Assembly (NCBI GenBank): GCA_029977205.1
Contig: JAPOLI010000015.1
Location: 1-38,287, forward strand
Length of the DNA: 38,287 bases
Reading direction: 5' to 3'
Origin: a bacterium
GTDB taxonomy: Bacteria > Actinomycetota > Thermoleophilia > Miltoncostaeales > Miltoncostaeaceae
The translations under genes were made by a program, and so were the position numbers. The notes under the pieces are model-generated. The model was not told the origin of the DNA, searched no databases, and was given only the letters and a program-made list of their open reading frames with translations. Shown one piece after another: positions 1 to 8,029 of the stretch (the stretch's first letter is position 1; the number at the start of each line of letters is the position of its first letter).

Positions 1-858
1 CTGCGGGAGCATCGACGATCCCGACGCATACGCGTCGTCGATCTCGACGAACCCGGCTTCCTCCGATGACCACCAGACGAACTCGGCGCCGAGCCGCGAG
101 AGATGGACGCCCAGCTGCGCGGCGAACGCCAGGTAGTCCAGAAGCGCGTCGCGGCTGCCCACGGCGTCCATGCTGTTCGGCGTGGTCCCGGTGAAACCCA
201 GTTCGCCCGCGGTCATCGCACGATCCACCGGGAAGCCGCTTCCTGCCAGGGCACCGCTGCCCAAGGGGCTCTCCCCCGCGGCCTCCATGGCAAAGACGAG
301 GCGCCGATGGTCGCGGTCGAACATCCATGCATACGCGAGCAGATGATGCGCGAGCCGCACGGGCTGGGCGCGCTGCAGGTGCGTGTAGCCCGGCATGAGC
401 GTGTCGACATGATCCCGCGCCTGGGCGATGATCGTCCGCGCCAGGTCACGCAGCGCCTCGGCCTGCGCGGCGCACCGGCTCCGCAGCCACATCAGGGTGT
501 CGGTGATCACCTGATCATTGCGACTCCGTCCGGTGTGCAATCGCCGGCCGGCGTCTCCCGCGATCTCGGTGAGCCGGCGCTCGACGGCGGTATGGATATC
601 CTCATCCCCCGGCTGGAACGTGAACGCGCCCGATGCGAGCTCGGCCTCCACCTGCGCGAGGCCCGCGTCTATCGCGGCAGCGTCCTCCGCGGGGATGATT
701 CCCTGCGCGCCGAGCATCCGCGCGTGTGCCCGGGATCCGCGGATGTCCTCGCGCCACAACCTCTGGTCCACGGGAAGGGAATCGTTGAGCGCGTCGAACG
801 CCTCCGCAGGGGTACCGTCAAACCGGCCACCCCACAGCCGCGACGCGTCGCCGCTCAT
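1..858 (-). CDS. argH: Argininosuccinate lyase, C-terminus cut by window edge
   Basis: Cytoplasmic lyase that splits argininosuccinate into arginine and fumarate, the last step of arginine synthesis. The 286 visible residues carry the family signatures in order: HTGRSRNDQV near residue 110, GYTHLQRAQP near 160 (containing the conserved active-site His), and GSGALAGSGF near 200. The start of the GSSMxPQ catalytic-serine loop lies right at the window edge. The remaining roughly 170 residues lie outside. The ATG at 858 overlaps the stop of the upstream aminotransferase gene by 4 bp (ATGA), so it is translated as the last visible member of the leuB-ilvE-cimA-DegT-argH unit. No argG or other arginine gene is visible. 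The start is well supported because the N-terminus (RLWGGRF) matches the usual ArgH beginning. Confidence 0.96.
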   Translation of the reverse strand, partial: MSGDASRLWGGRFDGTPAEAFDALNDSLPVDQRLWREDIRGSRAHARMLGAQGIIPAEDAAAIDAGLAQVEAELASGAFTFQPGDEDIHTAVERRLTEIAGDAGRRLHTGRSRNDQVITDTLMWLRSRCAAQAEALRDLARTIIAQARDHVDTLMPGYTHLQRAQPVRLAHHLLAYAWMFDRDHRRLVFAMEAAGESPLGSGALAGSGFPVDRAMTAGELGFTGTTPNSMDAVGSRDALLDYLAFAAQLGVHLSRLGAEFVWWSSEEAGFVEIDDAYASGSSMLPQ

Positions 859-1997
859 GCCGCCCCCGCTCCCACCGTGCCCGCTGCGCTGGCCCGTTCG
901 GCCTGGATCGCCCGGTCGATCGTGGAGCACACCCGGTCGACCTGCTCCTCCGTCATCTCGCAGAAAAACGGCAGCGCGATGGTCGACGCGCTGATCGCCT
1001 CGGTGATCGGGAGCTCACCCGGCTCGTGACCGTGCGCCTCCCGGTAGTACGGCTGCAGGTGGATGCAGGGAAGGTACGGCTTGGCGGAGACGCCCTCCGC
1101 CTCGAGCCGCCCGATGATCGCATCGCGGTCGAGATCCGTATCGAGCCGGGGCGCATAGACGAACCACGACCGACGCTGCGGACCCTCGTACATGGGCGTG
1201 ACCCCATCCACCTGCTCCATCCGGTCCTGGTACATCCCCGCCACACGGGCACGCGCATCCTGCATCCAGTCGAGCCGCTCGATCTGGGCGACCCCGATTG
1301 CCGCGTGCACGTCGGACAGCCGGTAGTTGAACCCGAGCCGCGAGTGCACCAGCCAGGCACCATCGTCAGAGCGCCCCTGATTGGTGAGGCTCTTCAGCAG
1401 CCGATAGAGGTCCTCGTCATCGGTGAGCACGACCCCACCCTCTGCCGTGGTCAGCTGCTTGTTGGCGTAGAACCCATATACCGCCGGATGACCGAACGTA
1501 CCCATCTTCCGCCCGTTGAAGTCGCCGTCGATGCTCTGGCAGGCGTCCTCCACGATCGCGAGGCCGTGCCGCCGGGCGATGTCCACAAGGGCGGGCACGT
1601 CAGCGGGGTAGCCGAAGATGTCCACGATCAGAATTGCCTTGGTGCGTGGTGTGATCGCCGCCTCCACGGCGGCCGGGTTCATGTTGAACGTGAGCGGGTC
1701 GACCTCGGCGAACACGGGCGTGGCGCCTGTGTAGAGGATGACGTTGGCCGATGCCACGAACGAGAACGAGGATGTGATCACCTCGTCACCCGGGCCCAGG
1801 CCGAGCGCATGCAGGCAGCAGTGCAGGCCCGCCGTGCCCGACGAGCATGCCACCGCATGGCGGGTGCCGATGCGATCGGCCCACATCTCCTCGAACCGCG
1901 TGACCACAGGCCCGAGCGACAGTTGCCGCGACCGCAGCACCTCGTCCACCAACTCGCGCTCGCGATCGCCGATCACGGGCCTGGCGAGGGGGATCAT
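855..1997 (-). CDS. DegT/DnrJ/EryC1-family PLP aminotransferase
   Basis: Predicted pyridoxal-phosphate aminotransferase of the sugar-aminotransferase fold type I family, about 380 residues, the normal length. It begins MIPLARPVIGD, as family members do, has SSGTAGLH for phosphate binding near residue 52, EDACQS (PLP-ring Asp) near 150, and the Schiff-base lysine in ANKQLTTAEGG (Lys180). Family members usually aminate nucleotide-linked keto-sugars, but no sugar nucleotide genes are nearby, so the substrate is unknown. It sits between cimA and argH with tight overlaps on both sides. An alternative GTG start at 2012 would give a GTGA overlap with the cimA stop. The ATG at 1997 was preferred because it matches the family N-terminus, but the two cannot be separated by the weak ribosome sites. 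Confidence 0.88.
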   Translation of the reverse strand: MIPLARPVIGDRERELVDEVLRSRQLSLGPVVTRFEEMWADRIGTRHAVACSSGTAGLHCCLHALGLGPGDEVITSSFSFVASANVILYTGATPVFAEVDPLTFNMNPAAVEAAITPRTKAILIVDIFGYPADVPALVDIARRHGLAIVEDACQSIDGDFNGRKMGTFGHPAVYGFYANKQLTTAEGGVVLTDDEDLYRLLKSLTNQGRSDDGAWLVHSRLGFNYRLSDVHAAIGVAQIERLDWMQDARARVAGMYQDRMEQVDGVTPMYEGPQRRSWFVYAPRLDTDLDRDAIIGRLEAEGVSAKPYLPCIHLQPYYREAHGHEPGELPITEAISASTIALPFFCEMTEEQVDRVCSTIDRAIQAERASAAGTVGAGAA

Positions 1998-2008
1998 GTC
2001 CTCGGCGC

Positions 2009-3604
2009 TCACGCCTCCCGCGCCCCGGCGGTGCTCGGCACGGCCGCGCGTCGCACGCCGTAGTCGAGGCTGTCCACCAGGGCATCCCACGAGGCGGCGA
2101 TGACGTTCTGGTTGACGCCCATGGTCGACCAGGTGGAGGTGCCGTCGGTGGAGTCGATGAGTACGCGCGTGGTCGCGTCGGTGCCGTGCCCCTCGTCGAG
2201 GATGCGCACCTTGAAGTTGACGAGCGAGATCTGCTCGAGCCCCGGCACGCGACCCGCCAGGGCCTGGCGCAGCGCAGTGTCGAGGGCGTTCACGGGACCA
2301 TTGCCCTCAGCCGTGGCGACCAGGCGCTCCCCGTCGTGGTGCAGGCGGACCGTTGCCTCGGTGACCACCCCGCCGGTCTCGTCACGCTCGGTGATGACGC
2401 GGAAGGACTCGAGCACGAACACCGGCTCATGCACCCCCGCCTCCCTCTCCAGGAGGATCGTGAACGACGCATCAGCCACCTCGAAGTGGTACCCCTCGTG
2501 CTCGAGCTCCTTGATCCGGGCGAGGATCCGGGGTGCGAGATCCGGGTCGGCCTCGATATCGATGCCCGCGTCACGCGCCCGCTCGAGCACGACGTGCCGG
2601 CCGGAGAGCTCGCTCACCTTCATCCCGCGCTCGTTGCCCACGAGGGATGGGTCGATGTGCTCGAAGGTACGCGGGTCGGCGACCATCCCGGCCACGTGCA
2701 TGCCCCCCTTGTGCGCGAAGGCATTGGCTCCCACGTACGGCGCCCAGGCGTCCGGCGGAAGGTTGGCGGTCTCCGCTGCCCAGTGAGAGAGCCGCGTGAG
2801 CTCCTCGAGCCCGCCGGGCCGCAGCACCTCGTAGCCCATCTTGAGCGCGAGCGACGGGGCGATGGACACCAGGTTGGCGTTGCCGCACCGCTCGCCCCAG
2901 CCGTTGATGGTGCCTTGCACCTGACGGGCGCCCTGCTCCACGGCGGCCAGCGAGTTGGCCACGGCACACTCGGCATCGTTGTGCGTGTGGATTCCGATGT
3001 GCGCATCGGGCAGCGCGGCGACCACTTCGCCAGCGATCCGCTCGACGTCCATCGGAAGAGTGGCGCCGTTGGTATCGCACAGGACCACCCATGATGCACC
3101 GTTCGCGTGGGCTGCCCGCAGGCACTCGAGGGCGTAGTCGGGGTGCTCGCGGTAGGCATCGAAGAAGTGCTCGGCGTCGTAGAAGACGTCCTTCCCCTCG
3201 GCCAGGAGGAACGCCACCGACTCGCCGATCATCGCGAGATTCTCCTCGCGGGAGACCTTGGTCACCTTCTGCAGGTGCAGGTCCCACGTCTTCCCGACGA
3301 TGGTCGCCACAGGCGCGAAGCACTCGACCATGATCTGCAGGCCCGGGTCCTGGTCCGGCGCGGTGGCGCGCCGGCGGGTCATGCCGAAGGCCGCGATGCG
3401 GGTGTCGCCGAGATCCTCCTGCTCGAGCAGGTCGAAGAGCTGTGAGTCCTTGGGATTGGACGACGGGAAACCGGCCTCGATCACATCGAGGCCCACGTCC
3501 GCGAGCCGCAGGGCCACCTGCAGCTGCTCCCCCACGGAGAGGCTCATGCCCTCCCGCTGCATGCCATCGCGCAGCGTGGTGTCGTAGAGGAGGATGCGCT
3601 CCAT
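2009..3604 (-). CDS. cimA: (R)-citramalate synthase
   Basis: Condenses pyruvate and acetyl-CoA to citramalate, the first step of the threonine-independent route to 2-oxobutyrate and isoleucine. The 531-residue protein has the HMGL-like TIM barrel: LYDTTLRDGMQREG at residues 6-19, the metal-binding HTHND around residue 205, and NGWGERCGNAN shortly after. A C-terminal LeuA-type dimer/allosteric domain covers roughly residues 390-530. The DGMQREG form of the first motif and the EAGFPSSNPKD segment are typical of the long citramalate synthase family rather than of LeuA, which has its own gene at 9478-11052. The ATG overlaps the ilvE stop by one base (TGATG). Its products can be processed by leuCD and leuB, which lie nearby. 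A homocitrate-synthase-like activity is less likely. Confidence 0.92.
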   Translation of the reverse strand: MERILLYDTTLRDGMQREGMSLSVGEQLQVALRLADVGLDVIEAGFPSSNPKDSQLFDLLEQEDLGDTRIAAFGMTRRRATAPDQDPGLQIMVECFAPVATIVGKTWDLHLQKVTKVSREENLAMIGESVAFLLAEGKDVFYDAEHFFDAYREHPDYALECLRAAHANGASWVVLCDTNGATLPMDVERIAGEVVAALPDAHIGIHTHNDAECAVANSLAAVEQGARQVQGTINGWGERCGNANLVSIAPSLALKMGYEVLRPGGLEELTRLSHWAAETANLPPDAWAPYVGANAFAHKGGMHVAGMVADPRTFEHIDPSLVGNERGMKVSELSGRHVVLERARDAGIDIEADPDLAPRILARIKELEHEGYHFEVADASFTILLEREAGVHEPVFVLESFRVITERDETGGVVTEATVRLHHDGERLVATAEGNGPVNALDTALRQALAGRVPGLEQISLVNFKVRILDEGHGTDATTRVLIDSTDGTSTWSTMGVNQNVIAASWDALVDSLDYGVRRAAVPSTAGAREA

Positions 3605-4530
3605 CAGCCGGCCGGCGTCGCCGCCGTCACGTGGTCCAGCCAGTGCGCCCACCGGGCGTCCCGACCGTGCACCACCTCGTGGAACACCGACTGCAACTGC
3701 TGGGTGACCGGGCCCGGCTCGCCGATGAGGTGGTCGTCGACCGAGCGCACGGGGCACACCTCGGCGGCCGTTCCTGTCACGAACACCTCGTCTGCCTGGT
3801 AGAGCTCGGCGCGCGCGAGGTCGCGCTCGACCACCTCATAGCCCTCAGCCCGCGCGATCTCCATGATCGAGTTGCGGGTGATCCCCTCGAGGATCGACGC
3901 CGAGATCGGCGGAGTGCTGACCACGCCGTCCTTCACCACGAAGATGTTCTCGCCCGACCCGTCGGTGACCATGCCGAGCTCATTGAGCAGGATGGCCTCC
4001 TGATAGCCCGCAAGCTGCGTCTCCATCTTCGCCAGGATGGAGTTGAGGTACTGCCCACCGGCCTTGGCGGTGGCGGGAATCGTGTTGTTGCCGATCCGCC
4101 GCCAGCTGGAGATCTTGGCCTTGATGCCGTGCTTGAGGCCATCCTCGCCGAGGTACGCGCCCCACACCCATGCGGCAATCGCCACGTCGACGGGTGCCTC
4201 GACGGGATTCAGCCCCATCACGCCGTACCCCCGCAGGGCGATCGGACGGATGTACGCCTCGCTGAGGCCGTTCGCGGAGATCACCTGGTGCACGGCGGTG
4301 CGCAGGTCCTCGTGCGAGAACGGCAGCGGCATGAAGTACTGGGCCGCGGAGCGCTCCAGCCTGCCCAGGTGCTGGTCCAGACGGAAGACGGCCGGACCCT
4401 CGTCGGTGGCATAGGCGCGGATGCCCTCGAACACCGACGTGCCGTAGTGAAGGGCGTGCGTGAGCACATGGACAGTGGCATCGGCCCAGTCCACGAGCGA
4501 CCCGTTCATCCAGATCTTGTCGGCTTCCAT
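3604..4530 (-). CDS. ilvE: Branched-chain amino-acid aminotransferase
   Basis: Class IV PLP aminotransferase for the last step of leucine, isoleucine and valine synthesis (2-oxoacid plus glutamate). The 308-residue protein shows HYGTSVFEGIRAY near residue 28, the PLP lysine in ATAKAGGQYLNS (Lys156), and the GSGENIF and EGITRNSI segments of the cofactor phosphate site. The chosen ATG gives the standard MEADKIWMNG start. A GTG 39 bases further upstream is in frame but would begin inside the inverted repeat at 4561-4580 and extends beyond the usual family start. It lies 63 bp downstream of leuB and overlaps cimA by one base, so it very probably shares a transcript with both. Confidence 0.95.
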   Translation of the reverse strand: MEADKIWMNGSLVDWADATVHVLTHALHYGTSVFEGIRAYATDEGPAVFRLDQHLGRLERSAAQYFMPLPFSHEDLRTAVHQVISANGLSEAYIRPIALRGYGVMGLNPVEAPVDVAIAAWVWGAYLGEDGLKHGIKAKISSWRRIGNNTIPATAKAGGQYLNSILAKMETQLAGYQEAILLNELGMVTDGSGENIFVVKDGVVSTPPISASILEGITRNSIMEIARAEGYEVVERDLARAELYQADEVFVTGTAAEVCPVRSVDDHLIGEPGPVTQQLQSVFHEVVHGRDARWAHWLDHVTAATPAG

Positions 4531-4560
4531 CCTGCAGTGGCCCTTCCATATGAGGGTGTG

Positions 4561-4580
4561 CCCGGGCACGTGTGCCCGGG
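4561..4580. promoter_or_regulatory. Perfect 20-bp palindromic site between leuB and ilvE
   Basis: Arms CCCGGGCAC and GTGCCCGGG are exact reverse complements separated by only 2 bases. The site fills most of the 63-bp gap and ends about 30 bp before the ilvE start. No T-run follows on either side, and the 2-base centre is short for an RNA loop. An operator or an RNA processing hairpin that sets the leuB/ilvE ratio are both possible, and an inefficient terminator cannot be excluded. Confidence 0.6.
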
Positions 4581-4593
4581 TATCCGGTGAAGT

Positions 4594-5646
4594 CTAGCCC
4601 GCCGCGGAGATCAGCAGCTCACCCATTTCATGCGTCGAGCACGCGCCGCCCAGGTCCCGGGTGCTGTGACCCACGGACAGCACCTGGTCCACGGCCGTCT
4701 CGATCGCATCCGCGCCCGCTGGGGCGTCGAGGGAGTAGCGAAGCATCATCGCCGCCGAAAGACATGTGGCTATAGGGTTCGCGATCCCCTGCCCGGCAAT
4801 ATCCGGGGCCGATCCATGGACCGGCTCGTACAGCCCCGGACCGTGTCCCCCGAGGCTCGCGGACGGGAGCAGGCCGATCGACCCGCTGATCATCGCGGCC
4901 TCATCCGAGAGGATGTCACCGAACATGTTCTCGGTCACGATCACGTCGAAATCGGCCGGCCGACTGACCAGCTGCATGGCGGCGTTGTCCACCAGCATGT
5001 GCTCCAGCTCGACATCCGGGTGCTCCTCCGCCACGCGCATCACTTCATCGCGCCAGAGGCGGGAGCTCTCAAGCACGTTGGCCTTGTCGACCGACGTCAC
5101 CTTGCGGCGCCGGGCGAGCGCCGACTCGAAGGCCACCTCCGCCACGCGTCGCACTTCTGCCCGGCTGTAGGTGCACGTGTCGAAGGCACTGTCGCCCTCG
5201 CGCCCACTCGTGCCGAAGTAGATGCCGCCGGTGAGCTCTCGCACCACCAGGAGGTCGGTGCCCTCGATGCGATCGGTGCGAAGCGGGCTGCTCTCGTACA
5301 GCGACGGGATGGGCTTCACCGGGCGCAGGTTGGCGAACAGCCCGAGCCCGGCGCGAAGGGCGAGAAGCGCCTGCTCCGGGCGCGGGTCGTCGGGATTCGT
5401 GGTGTCCCACTTGGGGCCGCCCACGGCGCCCAGGAGCACCGCGTCAGCCTCCTGGCACTCCTCCATCACGCCGTCCGGCAGTGGGATGCCGTAGGCGTCA
5501 ATCGCGCAGCCCCCCACCGCGTGGGACTCCCATGTGACCGTGATGCCGTCCAGCGGCGCAACGTGGTCCACGAGCCGCCGGGCTTCACCGATCACCTCCG
5601 GGCCGATGCCGTCCCCGGGCAGCAACACAACCTTGACCTCGCGCAT
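4594..5646 (-). CDS. leuB: 3-isopropylmalate dehydrogenase
   Basis: NAD-dependent oxidative decarboxylation of 3-isopropylmalate to 2-oxoisocaproate. In the citramalate route the same enzyme acts on 3-methylmalate. The 350-residue sequence has LLPGDGIGPEV at residues 8-18, the substrate-binding arginine region (LRAGLGLFANLRP), ELTGGIYFG, the catalytic lysine region VDKANVLESS, and NMFGDILSDEAAM with the metal aspartates. The ATG at 5646 has a good ribosome site (GGAGGG, 3 bases before the start). It is the first gene of the leuB-ilvE-cimA-DegT-argH unit and is physically apart from leuACD, which end on the other side of the sulfatase gene. Confidence 0.96.
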   Translation of the reverse strand: MREVKVVLLPGDGIGPEVIGEARRLVDHVAPLDGITVTWESHAVGGCAIDAYGIPLPDGVMEECQEADAVLLGAVGGPKWDTTNPDDPRPEQALLALRAGLGLFANLRPVKPIPSLYESSPLRTDRIEGTDLLVVRELTGGIYFGTSGREGDSAFDTCTYSRAEVRRVAEVAFESALARRRKVTSVDKANVLESSRLWRDEVMRVAEEHPDVELEHMLVDNAAMQLVSRPADFDVIVTENMFGDILSDEAAMISGSIGLLPSASLGGHGPGLYEPVHGSAPDIAGQGIANPIATCLSAAMMLRYSLDAPAGADAIETAVDQVLSVGHSTRDLGGACSTHEMGELLISAAG

Positions 5647-5676
5647 CGTCCCTCCGTGTCGACCTGAACGCGGCGC

Positions 5677-5682
5677 AACCTA
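5677..5682 (-). promoter_or_regulatory. Candidate -10 element for the leuB unit
   Basis: TAGGTT fits the actinobacterial TANNNT consensus and lies 30 bp before the leuB ATG, leaving a short 5' leader that holds the GGAGGG ribosome site. No convincing -35 box is visible. Confidence 0.4.
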
Positions 5683-5776
5683 CCACCGGGGTCGCATGCC
5701 CGGATGAGGTCGCGCCCGCTCAGGCCTGCGTCCGACGACCCGGACTGCCGCATCTGCACAGGGCTCGGTGGCCGAG

Positions 5777-5782
5777 TAGGGT
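5777..5782 (+). promoter_or_regulatory. Candidate promoter (-10) of the sulfatase gene
   Basis: TAGGGT lies 32 bp before the sulfatase ATG. A TGCACA hexamer (4 of 6 matches to TTGACA) sits 16 bases upstream. The leader carries AAAGG 6 bases before the ATG as ribosome site. Confidence 0.4.
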
Positions 5783-5814
5783 GGGTCGCGCACGGATTCC
5801 ACGAAAGGTCTGTT

Positions 5815-7374
5815 ATGCGGCTCAGAGGGCTCCTCGCGATCACGGTCATCAGCGGCCTGGCCCTCGGGGCCACCGCCACATCCACGGCGCTCGGCGCCAC
5901 GGATGGCCGCCCGAACGTCCTTGTCATCCAGACGGACGACCAAACCCTTGCGGACCTCGACGTCATGCCCAACGTGCGGTCGCTCATCACCTCCAGAGGG
6001 GTGAAGTTCACCTCAGCGGTCACGCCCTTCGCGATCTGCTGCCCGTCCCGGGCCGCGATGATGACCGGCGCCTACCCGCACAACAACGGGGTCAGCGCGA
6101 ATTTTCCGCCCGCGGGCGGGTTCGTGGCGTGGGAGAAGCAGGCCACCTCATCGATCGGGGCATGGCTCAAGGATGCCGGGTACCACACCATCCACATCGG
6201 GAAGTACATCAACGGATATGGCTGGTACAACAAGCCAACCCGGAACACACCCATCGGCTGGTCGGAGTGGTTCGGATCAGCAGATCCATCGACTTACCAG
6301 ATGTACGGGTACAGGGTGAACCACGACGGTGGGCAGACCCGCTACGGCGTCTTCCAGGTCGAGAACCCGAAGAAGTACCAGACCACCGTCTACACCCAGA
6401 TCGCCCAGGGCGCGATCCGCCGGCAGGCGGCAAATCCGTCACCGTTCTACATGCAGATCGCCTTCCTGGCTCCGCATGTGGAGACTCTTCCGCTCCGCAC
6501 CACGATCAACCCGCGCGACGTCGACATGGACGACACGAGCCAGTCGTCGGCCATTCAGAGCATCCCGCCGCGACCGCACCCCAGGGACCGCAACAAAATC
6601 CCCAACCTCCCCCTGGACACCATGGCCTCACCCAGCTTCAACGAGGCTGACACCAGCGACAAGGGCACCTACGTGGCGGGGCTTCCCAGTCTCACCAAGG
6701 AAGAGATCCAGGACCTCATCGAGGACAACAGGCAACGCAAGCGCTCGCTGATGTCCGTCGACCGGGGCGTGGCGCGCCTTGTGGCGACCCTGAAGCAGAC
6801 CGGACAGCTGGACAACACCATCATCGTCTTCATGGGTGACAACGGCTACATGCTCGGTCAGCACCGCATCAAGAAGGGCAAGTACTTCCCCTACGAGCCC
6901 TCGCTGCGGATTCCGCTCATCGTCGCCGGCCCCGGGGTCACGCCCGGCGAGGTCAACTCGTCGCTTGTGTCCCTCATCGACGTGGCACCGACCGTCCTCG
7001 ACTTCGCGGGGGTCACGCCGACGGGACGCCAGCCCGATGGGGTCTCGCTGAAGCCGGTCCTCACCGGCACCGGCCCGGCGACGCCACGAACCATGCTTCT
7101 CGAAAGCGGGCCACAGCAGGCGCCCAATGGCGACACCCTGCCGCTGTTCAACGGCGTGCGCACCCCGCATTGGTCATGGTGGCGATATGAGGACGGCAGC
7201 GAGGAGCTGTACGACCTCGTTGCAGATCCGTTCCAGCTCAACTCACGGGCATCAGACCCGGCGTACCGACGCACCCGTGCTGCCCTCATCCGCGAGTGGC
7301 AGCGACTCAAGGATTGCTCGGGCGCTAGCTGCCAGGTGCGTACCACGAGGATCCCGAAGCCCGCGCGCCGCTGA
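5815..7374 (+). CDS. Secreted sulfatase (formylglycine type)
   Basis: Predicted sulfuric-ester hydrolase of the alkaline-phosphatase superfamily, 519 residues. Residues 1-28 look like a Sec signal peptide (MRLRG, hydrophobic core, small residues before TDGRP), so it acts outside the membrane. The metal-binding pair DD lies at 41-42. The formylglycine motif CCPSR begins at Cys75 and is followed by the usual AAMMTG. A second metal site, GDNGYMLGQH, lies near residue 340. A formylglycine-generating enzyme would be needed and is not in the window. The substrate cannot be told from sequence. It is transcribed divergently from leuB and converges on leuD. The 5' ATG choice rests on the signal peptide and the AAAGG ribosome site. 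A longer in-frame start at 5704 would bury the signal peptide and is unlikely. Confidence 0.9.
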   Translation: MRLRGLLAITVISGLALGATATSTALGATDGRPNVLVIQTDDQTLADLDVMPNVRSLITSRGVKFTSAVTPFAICCPSRAAMMTGAYPHNNGVSANFPPAGGFVAWEKQATSSIGAWLKDAGYHTIHIGKYINGYGWYNKPTRNTPIGWSEWFGSADPSTYQMYGYRVNHDGGQTRYGVFQVENPKKYQTTVYTQIAQGAIRRQAANPSPFYMQIAFLAPHVETLPLRTTINPRDVDMDDTSQSSAIQSIPPRPHPRDRNKIPNLPLDTMASPSFNEADTSDKGTYVAGLPSLTKEEIQDLIEDNRQRKRSLMSVDRGVARLVATLKQTGQLDNTIIVFMGDNGYMLGQHRIKKGKYFPYEPSLRIPLIVAGPGVTPGEVNSSLVSLIDVAPTVLDFAGVTPTGRQPDGVSLKPVLTGTGPATPRTMLLESGPQQAPNGDTLPLFNGVRTPHWSWWRYEDGSEELYDLVADPFQLNSRASDPAYRRTRAALIREWQRLKDCSGASCQVRTTRIPKPARR

Positions 7375-7384
7375 GGCTGCGCCT

Positions 7385-7420
7385 CCATCCACCCCGTCCA
7401 CGCCTGGACGGGGTGGATGG
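7385..7420. terminator. Bidirectional terminator hairpin between the sulfatase gene and leuD
   Basis: A perfect 16-bp stem (arm CCATCCACCCCGTCCA) with a 4-base CGCC loop lies 11 bp after the sulfatase stop and 2 bp after the leuD stop on the other strand. There is no T-tail, as is common in high-GC actinobacteria. Confidence 0.85.
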
Positions 7421-7421
7421 C

Positions 7422-8021
7422 CTACAGCAGCACCGTGGTCGTCGGCCCCTGGCGCTCGCGGGTCGCCTCGTAGTCGGCGATCTCGGCGTCCTTCAGCATC
7501 GTGAGGCCGATGTCGTCCCAGCCGTTGACGAGCCGGTCGCGGACGCTGTCCTCGATGTGGAACTCGACGCTCCGTCCATCGGGGAAGGTCACCGCGCACT
7601 CCTCGAGATCCACGGTCATCTCGGTCCCGGGAGCGTCGATGGCCTCCCGCATGATCGTCCGCACATCATCCTCGGGGAGGACCACGGGCAACATGCCGAT
7701 CTTCGTGCAGTTGGTGCGGAAGATATCGGCGAACGACGGGGCGATGACCACATCGAAGCCGTAGTCCTGGATGGCCCACGGAGCGTGCTCGCGTGATGAG
7801 CCGCACCCGAAGTTGCGACCGGCCACGAGGATCCGCGCGCCCTCATACTCGGGGCGGTCGAGGATGTAGAAGTCCTCCTCCTTCCAGTCGAAGAAGAGGA
7901 ACTCCCCGAAGCCCGTGCGCTCGATGCGCTTGAGGAACTGCTTCGGGATGATCTGGTCGGTGTCGACGTCGGCCCGGTCCAGCGGGGCCACCTTCGACGT
8001 GACGATGGTGATCGGGTCCAT
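7422..8021 (-). CDS. leuD: 3-isopropylmalate dehydratase small subunit
   Basis: Small (swivel) subunit of isopropylmalate isomerase, which with LeuC interconverts 2- and 3-isopropylmalate and, in the citramalate route, citramalate and methylmalate. At 199 residues it has the usual length. Recognisable features are DRADVDTDQIIPKQFLK near residue 14, the GRNFGCGSSREHAPWAI loop around residue 68, and FADIFRTNCTKIG near 105. The ATG lies 8 bp after the leuC stop with an AGGGGGAA ribosome site. It is the last gene of the leuA-leuC-leuD group. Confidence 0.96.
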   Translation of the reverse strand: MDPITIVTSKVAPLDRADVDTDQIIPKQFLKRIERTGFGEFLFFDWKEEDFYILDRPEYEGARILVAGRNFGCGSSREHAPWAIQDYGFDVVIAPSFADIFRTNCTKIGMLPVVLPEDDVRTIMREAIDAPGTEMTVDLEECAVTFPDGRSVEFHIEDSVRDRLVNGWDDIGLTMLKDAEIADYEATRERQGPTTTVLL

Positions 8022-8029
8022 GGTTCCCC

